Source: Hyposmocoma kahamanoa (taxonomy: Eukaryota; Arthropoda; Insecta; Lepidoptera; Cosmopterigidae). Taken from it: a stretch of DNA of 64,000 bases. The stretch spans positions 9,071,358 to 9,135,357 of the forward strand of contig NW_020653993.1 of NCBI RefSeq assembly GCF_003589595.1, in the 5' to 3' direction. The notes under the pieces were generated by a model. That model worked only from the letters and a program-made list of their open reading frames with translations. It made no database searches and had not been told where the DNA came from. Made by a program: the position numbers and the translations under genes. Positions 32,806-43,704 of this stretch are shown here, in pieces (positions within the stretch are counted from its first letter, which is position 1; each line of letters starts with the position of its first letter).

Positions 32806-33455
32806 CCATCATCAACCCATTTACGTTCCACTGTGGGACACGGGTCTCCCCTTAGACTAGTGTTGAGTTACTCTTACGCGAGGCAACTCGTTTGTACCAC
32901 TCGCTTGGGTGGTTTGTCACAACACCTCATGTCACAAAAATGTCCCACCTCACACTTTACCTCATGTCATAGCCTCATGTAATAGCCTCACAGTGCTTCG
33001 AATCCAACAAATGCAACGACGATTGGTCCTGCACTGCCCGCTTTTTATCTGATTTTACATCATATATGATCATACAGATAGAGCTAAATAAAATTAGCAT
33101 TTATTTATACTATATCATAACACTTAAGTTGCCCAATTTATTGATACTATCAAGTTATGAAAATGTGCTTAATATTCCCTGTCTGTTGCTGAGTCATTGC
33201 CGTAGGTGCAAACTTTCTTACCACTACTTCACCTCATTTGAAGTAGGCCATTGTACCGCCTCATTTTTTCAAATGAGATACTCCCTCAAACTCATTTTAA
33301 TTTCATGTCCTACCCAACACTACCTTAGACGCGGGTTTAGGTCATAGTCCGCCACACTGGTCCAATACGGGTTCTAGACTTTACACGTTTTCCGAAGGTT
33401 GTGAACCTTCGTCATCATGCAGGTTTCGTCACGATGTTGTTCTTCACCGAAAAAC
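32806..33455 (-). repeat. SINE-H split by a hAT element
   Basis: SINE-H 3' end ('catcaacccatttacgttcc', 'gggacacgggtctccc') at 32806-32857 resumes at 33331 ('gtccgccacactggtcc') and runs to 'cacgatgttgttcttcacc'. The interruption is the 465-bp element described separately, so SINE-H was there first. Confidence 0.85.
32858..33322. mobile_element. Non-autonomous hAT transposon with 8-bp target duplication
   Basis: Ends TAGTGTTGAGT and ACCCAACACTA form the short terminal inverted repeat typical of hAT elements. The 8-bp sequence CCTTAGAC sits directly on both sides (32850-32857 and 33323-33330). hAT transposases make 8-bp duplications. The interior is AT-rich with repeated 'cctcatgt' motifs and no transposase frame, so it needs a transposase in trans. 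Confidence 0.85.
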
Positions 33456-33648
33456 TCGCAGATCTTACGAATCTTTCTGTACCTGCTATAGATTTTTTGT
33501 ATTGTGTCTAACTTAACGGCTGTTTTGCTGTAACGCCACATCGAAAACTACTCATTTTAGTCTACCTTCATGCTTTTCTCTTTTTTTTATGAGACTAAGT
33601 GACTGGTGGTAAGATTAGGTGGGCAACTTGTTCGCCCCGTATTATCAT

Positions 33649-33822
33649 TTCCTAAGTAAAGTCATATTACAAAATTGAAGACTACGTGTTAGATAAAGAT
33701 GTATGGAAAGACGATATAAGTCTAGATTCCACAAAAATATGATTTTTAAGATATTCCATAGCAATTAAGTTTATTTGAAAATAGCATTCCCTAGAAAAAA
33801 GCATTCTTGTTTGTTCTCGTTT
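33649..33822 (+). repeat. LINE-G fragment
   Basis: 'gtcatattacaaaattgaag', 'cgtgttagataaagatgtat', 'gtctagattccac'. Stops in the 3' UTR where a minus-strand SINE-B begins. Confidence 0.75.
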
Positions 33823-33824
33823 TT

Positions 33825-33975
33825 TTTTTATAATATCAAGTGACGGGACGAACAAGTCGTGCGCTTGATGGTAAGGTACCTGTCCATAACAGTTGATAAC
33901 ACTCAGTGCTTTCAATAACAAAGATCTGAGGAGCACTGCCACTGCGCCCGGCACCCTGAGACATAAGTAGATACT
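33825..33975 (-). repeat. SINE-B 3' half
   Basis: The poly-A tail (as a T-run) joins 'ataatatcaagtgacgggac', then 'gcccggcaccctgagacata'. Abuts LINE-G, so it probably inserted into it. Confidence 0.8.
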
Positions 33976-34287
33976 AATTTACCATTTGACACGTTTGATA
34001 CGTCTCTGATACAAACACATGGCATCGCAATAAAGAAGGATGGCGAAAGCTGCCTCAATAATGACGAAGAGCCGTTTATGGACTTTGCTTGTATAATTTT
34101 GCGTTTTAGTTTATGCTTAGTTCGGTTTCAATATATTTTTGTTTATTTTTAGGAGTCGGGAATAAAAAAATGTTAAACATTACTATGATATATGTGATTG
34201 AATACAATAGGTAAATTTATGAGTATCACACAGAAACGTTTTAGTTGCAAACCCGATGTGTTATCATACCATATTTTTCAGTCATAG
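33976..34287. other. Unassigned interval
   Basis: 'tttgatacgtctctgataca' here recurs at 47548; a small unnamed repeat. No gene. Confidence 0.4.
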
Positions 34288-34429
34288 CCACCACTAGATA
34301 CAAATTACACTCAAACTCACGAGAGAAATAGATGTAGGTCTTACATAAATTAAACACGTCCTGGGAATCGAACCCGGGACCTCTGCGTGGCAGTCCAACA
34401 TGGTAACCGTTCGGTCACTGAGGCAGTTA
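34288..34429 (-). repeat. SINE-C, head and middle
   Basis: Minus strand: 'tgcctcagtgaccgaacggt', B-box 'gggttcgattccc', 'ctctcgtgagtttgagtgta'. Tail missing. Confidence 0.8.
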
Positions 34430-34439
34430 AAAAAAGGTG

Positions 34440-34665
34440 ACCTTGTTTTCCTGATTCCGAATATGTATGTAACTCAATTTTGATAAAAACGTTAGATGCT
34501 ATATTCTCGCCTCTACCGTAGATAAATTTTGAGTTGCAATGGTATAGTCGCCCGGGGTCAAGGAATCGGGTTCAAGAACCCACTAACGACATTTACATGT
34601 GTGAAGATAGAAGTAACACGAATCGGTCGAGTAATTAACGCGATTGTGTCGCTTGGCGGAATGAA
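34440..34665 (+). repeat. SINE-L, tRNA-like element
   Basis: 'tggtatagtcgcccggggtc' and 'cgggttcaagaaccc' look like the A- and B-box halves of a tRNA. Flanking blocks ('attctcgcctctaccgtaga', 'gaagtaacacgaa') recur in inverse orientation at 50188-50406. Confidence 0.6.
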
Positions 34666-35742
34666 CAATCTAACGCCTAACTTGGCCACAGAGGCAGTTT
34701 GAGTACCATTGAAAAGTTCATTTAAATTAAATATAATGGATAACTCATGTCATGAAAATCTCTAATTTATTAAATTTTGCTTTGAAACGCTCGATACGTC
34801 CAGCGGTCACGATTCCCCAGCCTCCTAACCGTCTTAACATGAAAATTGGCGTGTTAAGTATATGATATTTTAGTCCGAACATCTGGCTGCTTTCAAAGTT
34901 AGATAATTAATCTTCTGTTAGGAAATGGTACAAGCAGTGCCGGATAAACCTAGAAGAAATTAAGATATTATACAAGCAACTGTTTAAAGCATCACGTCTC
35001 TGGGGGTACCAAAGACACAGAAGTTCTACCCAAGTTCAAAATAATTTAATTAATGTTATTTACAGTTTAGTAATGACAGATAAATTAGGGCCTTCAAATC
35101 TCTAGAGATACTTGTCAGTTAAATTCCGACTAAGACTGAATATCTAATGTATGAGATAAGTAAACCTCAAGCCGTTCATATAGAGCAGTTTCCCAAAGTG
35201 GGTCCCTACCGGGTAAGTGGGTCCCCCAGTGGGAGCTGAAGAGTTCTCGGGGGGGCCTCGGAAGCAATTTGGGTCGTTGATACTGTCCAGGAGGTGCTAC
35301 CGCATTTGAAAAAACCTGAATTATTTATAAAAACTACACTACAATTATTTTTTCCTTATGATTTTTTTGTGTTAAGTTAATGTAAAAAATACGTGTTCTC
35401 AATTATTTTAAGTTTTAAGTTGTTGAGGCGTTGAAATTTTTTTATCATGCCTAATTGGACGGTGAGCCAAGAACTTGGGAAGTTTGGGAACCTATGATAT
35501 AGGGTATACATTTGCTATACCGACAGCGACAGCTTCTACGCGGCTTACGCCAATTATTCTTATGTACTTACATGTACATATAAGGAATTATTGTGGCTAT
35601 TGGTAGCTACAAACAAGTTTTATTGAACAAGGTTTGCTTTGCGTGCCTGTATCCTACCCTAGTGCTTTAGGGTGCATTTAATATGACTTCTTCATGAAAC
35701 TTCTCGTCTCTTGAAAGTTCAAATGATCATTTATGCTATAGG
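34666..35742. other. Unassigned interval
   Basis: Contains a 'gtgggtccc' direct pair at 35199 and 35218 and a G-run near 35250. No gene. Confidence 0.4.
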
Positions 35743-35912
35743 ATAAGGGTGCTGGTGAAATAACAGGCACATGGGACTTGTTAACTTATGTTAAAGTGTG
35801 GCGGGCGCAGTGCCAGTGTGCCTCAGATCTTTGTGATTTAAACAGCTGAGTGACATTGCATCTGTTATGGACAGGTACCTTACCAGGCGCACGACTTGTT
35901 CGTCCCGTCACT
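35743..35912 (+). repeat. SINE-B 3' half
   Basis: 'gggtgctggtgaaataacag' to 'gttcgtcccgtcactg', ending where a minus-strand LINE-G begins. Confidence 0.8.
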
Positions 35913-36172
35913 GTGGAATTTAGACTTATATCGTCTTTCCATACATCTTTATCTAACACGTAGTATTCAATTTTGTAATATGACTTTACTTAGGAAATGA
36001 TATTCTTACTATGTGCTCCGGAATCTTATTGTAAAAACGTATACAGTTCCCCATAAAATAATCGTTGACCTTAGTTAAACGAATTGGTGAGATTGGACTT
36101 AGTTCTGAGGTTGATGTTATGAATATCTTCTTTCTTAATGAAATTATGTATATTTTTACTGGTACATTTGGA
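35913..36172 (-). repeat. LINE-G, reverse-transcriptase end without 3' UTR
   Basis: The minus strand covers the 'catctttatctaacacgtag' region (plus spelling) back through 'gtatacagttccccataaaa' to 'ttatgtatatttttac'. Same coding remnant as 10768-11150. Confidence 0.7.
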
Positions 36173-36348
36173 TTTATTTCTTCGTCGCTTTCTTTGATTG
36201 TTTTCTATATTTTTGTGGAGAAATTCTCTTTTCTGTGACCCTATTAGTCATTTTAATTATATAGGTCGAATAGCAGATGTGTCTCGTATTTATGTCTTTC
36301 CAGGATGAAACTTTTTAGAATCACTACAATTCCTTGTCGCATTGATCA

Positions 36349-36718
36349 TCTTGTCGGGGACATTGGTAAATGACGCTATACAAAACCAAATTTAACCGAA
36401 GAAGGTTTTAAAGTTATTACTTTGTTATTTCAATTTCTACAACTTTCATTTTTACACAACCATTCATTTATGTTGGCTACGGACTGTTAACTATAGATTC
36501 CCGTAAATCTTGTTAATTTACTTGCCACGTCATCTACGCGGATCAGATTTTGCCGCGTACTGTGATGTGATGGCTTTCTTTTAGTCAATCGCAACTAAAA
36601 TAGCGGGTCCCAATCATATAACTACAGCACTAGCATGCAAAACTCAAATTGGCTACATGTTTCAGATACGTGGTCCAATGCTAGTTGCACACGGAATTTC
36701 CCTATCCCCGACGATCTA
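36349..36718 (+). mobile_element. MITE-J, most complete copy (about 370 bp)
   Basis: 'cttgtcggggac' at the left and 'tccccgacgatc' at the right form short inverted ends. The interior is AT-rich with 'tacaactttcatttttacac' and 'cgtggtccaatgctagttg'. No coding capacity. Confidence 0.6.
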
Positions 36719-36898
36719 TTTCTTGAATCCTATACTCGTAGTCTAGAAAATTTTCTAGTTTCAGGCTAGGTAATTTTAATTGTCATGCTTGTTTATTACT
36801 TTAGTGTGGCGAAGAGTTCGCGCGTTGACCCCCAACCATTGTTCCACCGCCATTGTTAGCTCACAATGAGAACTCCGGCAAGGTGTTCGACATTCCTC

Positions 36899-37219
36899 TT
36901 ACAATCCGACCCCAGGTTGTGACTTTGGTATAAAAGTTGAGTCGATCACTGTCCAAAGGTAAGCTGCGGAATTTGGACCAGAGCTTTGGGCGGTGCCCAT
37001 CTCCAAGTAACCAGCGGATGTTAGAAATTTTGATTCAATGTTACTGAGCACGCCAATGCCATTTGTCCTATTTAAGGACTCGCTCACGGCTAGGGCATCG
37101 AAGAAGAATGGTGGCCGTATTAGTGTCGTTGTGCGGGTTAAATGAAAATTGAACAGAGGGTATTTGCGCTGGTGGACGTAACGTGATATTGGCGGGATAA
37201 AAAAAGGAATTCGAACCAA
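36899..37219 (-). other. Open frame of 106 codons, unassigned
   Basis: A minus-strand frame in a GC-richer patch (36830-37200), with sections such as LNRTNGIGVLSNIESKFLTS. Composition is more protein-like than most frames here, but no domain is recognised. Possibly a retroelement fragment. Confidence 0.25.
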
Positions 37220-37223
37220 TAGA

Positions 37224-37338
37224 GGGGGGGGGGGGGGGGGGTTAATTATATATAATATAATTAATATATAATATAATTAATATATAATATAATTAATATA
37301 TAATATAATTAATATGTAATATAATTAATAATTCCTCC
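37224..37338 (+). repeat. G18 run followed by a 16-bp AT minisatellite
   Basis: Eighteen consecutive G (37224-37241), then about five copies of TTAATATATAATATAA with one degenerate first unit and one G substitution in the last. Confidence 0.95.
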
Positions 37339-38167
37339 TCCTTGTGCAACCATCGAGTACCAATTCATCCCTAGTTAAAATCCCCTAGCAACACCAAAAG
37401 AAGAAATTTAGATTTTTTAAATTTGAACTTAAGAATTTTTGTACCTTTTACATAAAATGCGACTTGCACATGCCTCTATAATCACTTGGCGTTTTATACA
37501 GTTCGGTACTGGCCTAATGCAGCAAGCGAATATCTATACGTGAAAACTGAAAATCGCCAATTGAACCTTCATCTATGATTTATGTGTGTAGTGGATAAAT
37601 AAATAGATTTTTATTTATTTATTTAATTTTCTTTAGACCACAGAAAAATTTCCGGTGTCGTGGTTACTTTCCTATACCTAAGTTTTATTGGATGCTTGTG
37701 TTGTGTAAGCCATTATGTGACACCTTCCTTATCAACTTGAGTTATCGACTGACTAGGGTCTCGTAAACAAGCAAAGGTCTTCAATTAATCTGTTTCGTCA
37801 CTCATCTCTATTAGTCGAATAAATAACAACTCGTCTGGATAAAGTTATTTGCTCTTATCACAATCGTTTGAGTTTTCCTACGCTTGTTGCAATCGTTCAA
37901 GAATTGCGAATAGAAATATCGTGAGATTGTACAGCTTCTTGAAATAAAAAAATAAGCAACAATTCTATTGAATACTCACTTTGCTACCACTTGAGCGCTA
38001 TTACGCGGATCGCGCGGATGTTGTGTGTATAGAGGTACAAACTTACGAGATCCAACGCGGACATGATCGCGTGTTCAAATTGGACACTTTGGATTAAACT
38101 GACTTTTACGACCGTTTGTATATGTGAATATGTAGTTTTAGGTATGAGAAATTGTTTCCTTGACTTT
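37339..38167. other. Unassigned AT-rich interval
   Basis: No gene or repeat recognised. Confidence 0.45.
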
Positions 38168-38768
38168 TAGTAGCAATAGAGGTCCTTGTGAAAGAGTTCG
38201 TTCAGTGGGCAGATGTGTACAAAAATTAATTACAAAGAGCAACCCCTAGAGTTTCTTGCTCAGTCTTCTCTGAGGAATCTGCCTTACGAATGAGTGGTCG
38301 ATTTTAACCAATGTGACATTTCAAGTGTATTAATGCTTACCTATGAAAAAAAGACTTATATTGATTTTCATTTTTTTGTAGTTGCATACGAAGCTAAGCT
38401 AAGAAAATACTTAATAAGTACTGACACGTGCGGGTGTGAAGGACGGGAGACGGGCGACATATTTTATATAACTAGCTGGATCATTGGGTTGGTTACCTCG
38501 GTTGGCTTAGGTCGCAGTATGAAACGAATATATAAGGTACTTTCTTATCTTTCTGCCCCCGAGCAGTAATGTAAGCATTTGTCCGCTCAGATTTAGAGAG
38601 GTAAAGGTGGTATTGAAAATATAGGCACACGAGACTTGTCAGTTTCATGTCTCAGGTTGATAGTGGCAATGCCTTTCCGATCTTTGCTACTTAAATCGTT
38701 GAGTACTGCAACTGACTTTTGCCACCCGGCCCCCGAGTTGTTTGTCATGTCACTTCATGTCATAAGAA
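38168..38768 (+). repeat. SINE-B interrupted by LINE-G sequence
   Basis: SINE-B 5' end at 38168-38207 ('ccttgtgaaagagttcgttc'), then LINE-G 3' UTR at about 38230-38380 ('cccctagagtttcttgctca', 'catttcaagtgta'), then SINE-B resumes at 38541 ('gcccccgagcagtaatgt') and ends at 38768. Probably a LINE insertion into a SINE. Confidence 0.6.
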
Positions 38769-38929
38769 AGATCATGCAGTGGGATTATCAGACGATTTTA
38801 TTTATAATCTTCCTGGTACAGGAGATTCCTCTGGTCTAATTTCTTGAAAGTAAAAAAGTATTTCCGAGGTATATCCATACCGACCCTGCGTTGCTTGCTT
38901 GTGAATATCCCGTCCAACTTGACTTGTGT

Positions 38930-39217
38930 AGCAGCAGTAGAGCTCTTTGTGAAAGAGTTCGTCCAGGGAAGTACTGCCACCTTACCTATTCCTGCCGCCA
39001 AGCGTAATGTTAGCATTACTGCGTTCCGGTTTAGGTGCTGGTAAAATTACACACAGGACTTATTAACTTATTACTCAGCGTGACGGGCGCAGTGGCAGTG
39101 CCCCTCAAATCTTTGCGATTTAAAGCTCTGAGTGGCACTGCAACTGTTATGGACAGGCGTGTAGCTTACCATCAGCGCACGACTTGTTCGTCCCGTCACT
39201 TGATATAATACAAAAAT
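38930..39217 (+). repeat. SINE-B, full length
   Basis: 'agcagcagtagagctctttg' to 'gtcccgtcacttgatata'; all blocks present with minor deletions. One of the best-preserved copies. Confidence 0.9.
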
Positions 39218-39714
39218 TCTTCGGATACAGAATTAACTGCGACGAAACTTGATATCCTTTCCAAGGTCAGGCGGTATTTGACACCGATATAGTTTCATAC
39301 ACTATACATTCCGATCACGTAATAGGATGCTGCTTTCATCTTCAGGACGGGTGCTGAATATCAGCTTGCCATTTTTGCCATTTTCGACTCTGTGGGTTAG
39401 TGTGTCAGAAAAGTAATCAATATTACTGCCTTTGTGGAAACGAAACTACGGTGCCTTGAGCACCTTCGTAAGGTTGCCTTTGTAGGCATTTTACCGTATA
39501 CGCTTCGGCGATCGTGCGGCGGAATTTTACGAATTGATTTCGTAATTCCTTTTCTATCAACGACAAACAAAACTTGGCTTGGGTTCTTGAATTTTTGATG
39601 AAGGGGTTATATGCAAAGTTCCAATTCAAACGAAGCGTTATTGACTTTACGTTTAGGTATAATATAGTTAGAATGAGCGTCGCCCTGGTTTGGCATGGTC
39701 ACAGGTTGCGAGCG
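39218..39714. other. Unassigned interval
   Basis: The minus-strand frame at 39423-39629 begins at TTG and has no recognisable domain. Confidence 0.4.
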
Positions 39715-39790
39715 CTGACATTTTTTCTTTGTGTTTGGTCTTTGTATTAATGTTTATAACAAACTAGTGGAGCTCATTTCACAAAAATAT
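39715..39790 (+). repeat. SINE-D tail
   Basis: 'gtctttgtattaatg' and 'ataacaaactagtggagctc'. Confidence 0.65.
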
Positions 39791-39839
39791 ATGAATAACT
39801 GTGGCAAAACATCTAGAATATAGTTATTAAGGTTTTTTA

Positions 39840-40262
39840 TGATACCAAGTGGTAAGAGACACGCATATTGAAAACAGTTGCAGTGCCACTCAAGAGCTTT
39901 AAATTACAAAGATCTGAGGAGTACTGCCATTACACCCGTCACCCTGAGACATATGTTGACAAGTCCCATGTGCCTGCAATTTCAACAGCAGACCTTAAAG
40001 GGGGCATTCATTATCCTGCATTACAGTCCGCCTTGTCGTCCGCCGCGTAATGCAGGATTATGAGTGTAGTCGCAGCGTGCAAAAGCCATCCTGCAATCAT
40101 CCTGCGACATTCCATACGTGGGCCATACGCGGCGTACTGTCATGCAGGTAGTGAATGGGCCATTTTTGCCTTAAAAACCGGAACGTAGTAATATTCACAT
40201 TACTGCTTGGTGGTAGTACTTTCCAGAACGAACTCTTTCACAAGGAGCTCTACTGCTACTAA
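39840..40262 (-). repeat. SINE-B split by a TTAA-flanked element
   Basis: Minus-strand SINE-B: 3' half at 39840-39994 ('gttgcagtgccactcaagag', 'gtcaccctgagacata'), 5' half at 40175-40262 ('cattactgcttggtggtagt', 'aaggagctctactgctac'). The split is at the 'accctta' position of other copies. Confidence 0.85.
39999..40170. mobile_element. 172-bp element flanked by TTAA (piggyBac-like MITE)
   Basis: TTAA lies exactly on each side (39995-39998, 40171-40174), and removing the insert plus one TTAA restores a normal SINE-B. The ends are imperfect inverted repeats ('gcattcattatcctgcat' against 'atgcaggtagtgaatgggc'). TTAA duplication is the signature of piggyBac-type transposition. Internal repeats of 'atcctgca' occur. 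No coding capacity. Confidence 0.75.
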
Positions 40263-41083
40263 TGTATTAAGTTCCTATTTACTGTTTATTATCTTCTTTT
40301 TGACGGCCGCCTGTTGTACTCCGTCTTTTGTCTGTACATACGTCCTTTTGTGCAATAACGAGAATAGTACGACTGTATTGTAATTAATTGTCTTGTAGCG
40401 TTTAGCTTCTTCTTCCTTGATGTGGACAACTAGGAATCACAATTCCGTCTATTCTCCGTTAAATAAAACGAATGTAAGTACCTCATCGTCCACCACAAAG
40501 TCATAGCCATCAGGCGAGATTGTGAGCATGAGAAATGATATCACGTGTATTTAACATTTTTGCAAATATAAACGCAATGCGATTTATTGTTGTTGTTATA
40601 TTATCAGTTGCTCCCGTTATTCCTCTGATTAAACGGATGACGTAGCCTACAATATTTATAAAATTATTATCTTAAACTCAGTTGGATTTCAAAGTGTTTA
40701 CTTAGCTGTCGGATTTTGTGTTCAGATTAAATTAAATCGAAAGAAAAAAACAACAACAAGTAACTTTGAAATATTGGCGTTTTTAAAAATATATAAAATC
40801 ATTAACTCAACAGCTTTTATCGAAAATGTATACTTAGTGAAAAAATAGCACGATTTAGTGATTAGTTTACAAATGATAATCTCGCTTGTTTTAAAATTGT
40901 GTTTTCGTTCTAGGAAGTACATACCCTTAACCGCAGCCATTAAGAATTAATAAAAAGTAATAAGTGTGTTATTCTGGCCAAAATAAATATTAATTAAAAT
41001 TACTAAACTAAGTTAAACGCACAGGTTGCGTGGTTTTTTTCGTGAAGTGTAAAATTACAGTTGTCAAAATAAATCCCCAAACG
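40263..41083. other. Unique sequence upstream of a candidate first exon
   Basis: No window repeat detected. TGTTCAGATTA near 40718 resembles an arthropod initiator. This could be promoter and 5' UTR for the frame at 41084, but upstream ATGs are present. Confidence 0.3.
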
Positions 41084-41176
41084 ATGCGCCATCGGGTCCT
41101 GCCCCTACTGGCCCCGGTGTTTCTTTCGAAGCTATGGAGGAGGAGACGAGCGAAAGCCATCGAGAAGTTCCACGGG
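41084..41176 (+). CDS. Candidate alternative first coding exon of par-1 (31 codons)
   Basis: ATG with A at -3 opens 31 codons: a hydrophobic start (MRHRVLPLLAPVFLSKLW), an RRRRAK basic run and EKFHG. It ends exactly at GGG|GTATAA, a usable donor in phase 0, which joins in frame to exon 56202-56298. The patch is GC-rich, repeat-free and exon-like. An overlapping frame open from 41053 reads a Pro/Gly/Glu-rich stretch (NDAPSGPAPTGPG...) after an acceptor-like 'ttacag' at 41060. That frame would leave phase 1 at the same donor, so it would need another exon before 56202. The exon looks plausible; which frame is used is uncertain. Confidence 0.35.
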
Positions 41177-41230
41177 GTATAACATCATTTCAAATACTGC
41201 ATGCTGTTTAATCGTCCATTACGGCCCTTT

Positions 41231-41456
41231 ATACTGCCTCCGTGGCCGAACGGTTACCATGCCGTACTGCCACGCAGAGGTCCCAGGTTCGATTCCCGGG
41301 CCGGGAGAAATGTTTGTATGGCTTACATTTATTTCTCTCGTGAGTTTGGGTGTAATTTGTGGTTGTCTATGTGTGTGTCCATGGCACCCGCGACATAGGG
41401 TTTCCCTAGTGCGGGGCTATGTTGAGTGTGTGCGTTATTTATTTATTTATTATACA
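41231..41456 (+). repeat. SINE-C, full length
   Basis: Very similar to 24612-24846: intact B-box 'aggttcgattcccgg', 'ccctagtgcggggctatgtt', tail of ATTT units. It sits 54 bp after the candidate donor at 41177. Confidence 0.9.
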
Positions 41457-42104
41457 ATGCCATTGTCACGGCCAGAGACAGAATGAGGTTACCGTAATAC
41501 GAATAGCGCGCAAACGTAATTGCGAAATTGAGCACAGAACGCATGCGGCTATGATACAATTTTGCAATGTGTTTATTTTTTACTGTTATGTATTGTAAAT
41601 TCTGCCATATTGCCATATATTTGGTGTTCAATGTTGCACGTAACAGTTACTTTTCTCGACTTGATGTAAAAATATCGAGCCATTACCGACGACTTAGTGC
41701 TATAGAAAAGTAACAAATTTTACAGTTTTTTTTTTCAAATATTTATTTACTATATTTCTATAATAATATTCTATAATAATATTTCGATACTAAATTGAAG
41801 TTTAATATATAATAATGAATTTCGTAACTGAGTGCATAATAGCTAAATTTTTTTTAAAACATCCGTTAAGCCATTTTTGACGTTTACAATATTTTTGCTA
41901 TCTCCATTTGAAGATTTTTATGGCTTTCAAACGTCAAATATAACATTTACGAAAAAGGTGCGACAATTGTTGCATATTTTTAATCGTAAACGACGAATTG
42001 TGATGTCCTATGTGGAATGCGATAACAAGTGGGATCGCTTACGTTTTTTAATATTGATTCTGTCGGTTACCTGCACTAAAATATAAATAAATATTAGACA
42101 TCGC
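41457..42104. other. Unassigned AT-rich interval
   Basis: No gene or repeat recognised. Confidence 0.45.
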
Positions 42105-42262
42105 ATACGTTGCTCTGATCCCAAAGTAAGTAGCTAAAGTACTGTGTTATGGAAATCGGAAGCATCGACGACGGTACCACAAAACACACAGACCCGAGAC
42201 AATATAGAATAGTTATTTTCTACATTGACCCGGCCGGGAATCGAACCCGGAACAGAGAGGAC
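42105..42262 (-). repeat. SINE-F, tRNA-headed
   Basis: Minus strand: B-box 'gggttcgattcccggccggg', body with 'acggtaccacaaaacacaca' (plus spelling) and 'gctctgatcccaaagtaagt'. Better preserved than the 18364 copy. Confidence 0.7.
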
Positions 42263-42479
42263 GAAAAAAAAAAACTGACTATAAACTTATCGTTTGCTGT
42301 AATTTCTATTTCATATAATTTTGGCGGGAAATGTCGACGCATACTTGTCCTTTATAGTTTAAAATATCATTTGCAATAAAAACGCTGGTTAGGTAAAACT
42401 ATCGCTTACGATAAGTCGGCGGTCATGCCTCGATATCATTAGCCTAAACGCGTTGAGCACTTTTGATTTTGCACTGTTA

Positions 42480-42661
42480 GGCTCAACTCACACTGGCGCA
42501 GAGTCGAAGCGTCGCGACGCGTCAAGTTTTTCGCCTATAGCATATTCATCTATATTTTCCAATTATTAAGGCACAAATTTGTGTTTTGCAAATATGGAAT
42601 CGAGCGACGAAAAACTTGACGCGTCGCGACGCTTCGACTCTGCGCCAGCGTGTGTTGAGCC
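42480..42661. mobile_element. Harbinger-like MITE with TTA target duplication (182 bp)
   Basis: Terminal inverted repeats of about 54 bp begin GGCTCAAC and include 'gcagagtcgaagcgtcgcga' in both arms, with only a few mismatches. TTA flanks both ends (42477-42479, 42662-42664). GG-starting ends plus a 3-bp TWA duplication fit PIF/Harbinger. Arm similarity suggests recent origin. Confidence 0.8.
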
Positions 42662-42664
42662 TTA

Positions 42665-43704
42665 TATCCGTAAGTGCCATGGGTTATTTGATTTTAAATT
42701 CGGGACTGATATATATTTTATTTGCCTTGACGTTTCGGTCGTATTGCAACGTCTATGGTCTCCAGGGGACTCTTGTCGAGGTAAATAAAATGTTTTTGTA
42801 CACGAATAAGTTCCGAATTCAAAATCAAATAACGTGTGAAAATCGTGAATGTTTTAACCAGTGTAAGTGTCATAGCGTCGCTTTGCTTTCTCAAACTCGT
42901 ATCTTAAAGCACAAAGTTACTGAAATGCAAAAAATGGATTGTATATACAAATTTTGCAGGTTGATTTCACATCGCATTTCCTTCATATTCACACACTGAC
43001 TTTTACCTATTCTTAAAATAATGCGTCCAAATTAACACCCTTGATAAGAAATTTAAAATAAGTAGAAAGTTTTGCCAGCTCCTGAATAACCAATCTCTAT
43101 GAGATACTAGTTTGACGTACGGCATCGATTTGTTGTTTATTTTGAGTACATTATAACACATATGGACTCTTTGTGGTCTGAATAAACAAGATTTAAATTT
43201 GAATTGCCAGTATAATGGGGACTTTTGAGCCAGTCACCATACAGAGGGCCTAATATGAACTCTTATTTTTACAGTTTACGCCGTAAAGAAACTACCCTGT
43301 AATTTCGTATTATGCACTGGTAATACCAGCCAATCAGCGTACACGTGACACTAGGCTGTCTTCTGCCCAAAGTTTGGCTGGCAATATCGTATTACAAACG
43401 TTATTTTGACATTTTATAGACGGTTGATCTGTTAAAAAGTAACAGTTATAAACCATTCAGTTTACAGTGTCTTGGTGTAGTAGTTTATTGAATTGTTTTG
43501 TGCTTAATTGTATAATAATTATTATAATATGGAGTTCTTAGGTTTTCGTGATTGTTACACATAGGAAATGAAACTATTTTTCCGGATTTAAATCGCGTAT
43601 ATTTGTTTTTTGAAACAAACCGACATGTCGGGCCCTTTACAGGTCCCATGGTCACATGGACAGGTGTAACACCGTAACTTACTGGTAAATATTCGTCCAT
43701 GTTT
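42665..43704. other. Unassigned interval
   Basis: The 137-codon frame at 42586-42999 starts inside the MITE and has no recognisable domain; treated as chance. Confidence 0.4.

Noticed and set aside
42586..42999. 137-codon plus-strand coding gene
   Set aside because: Starts inside the Harbinger-like MITE, has no recognisable domain and no splice context.
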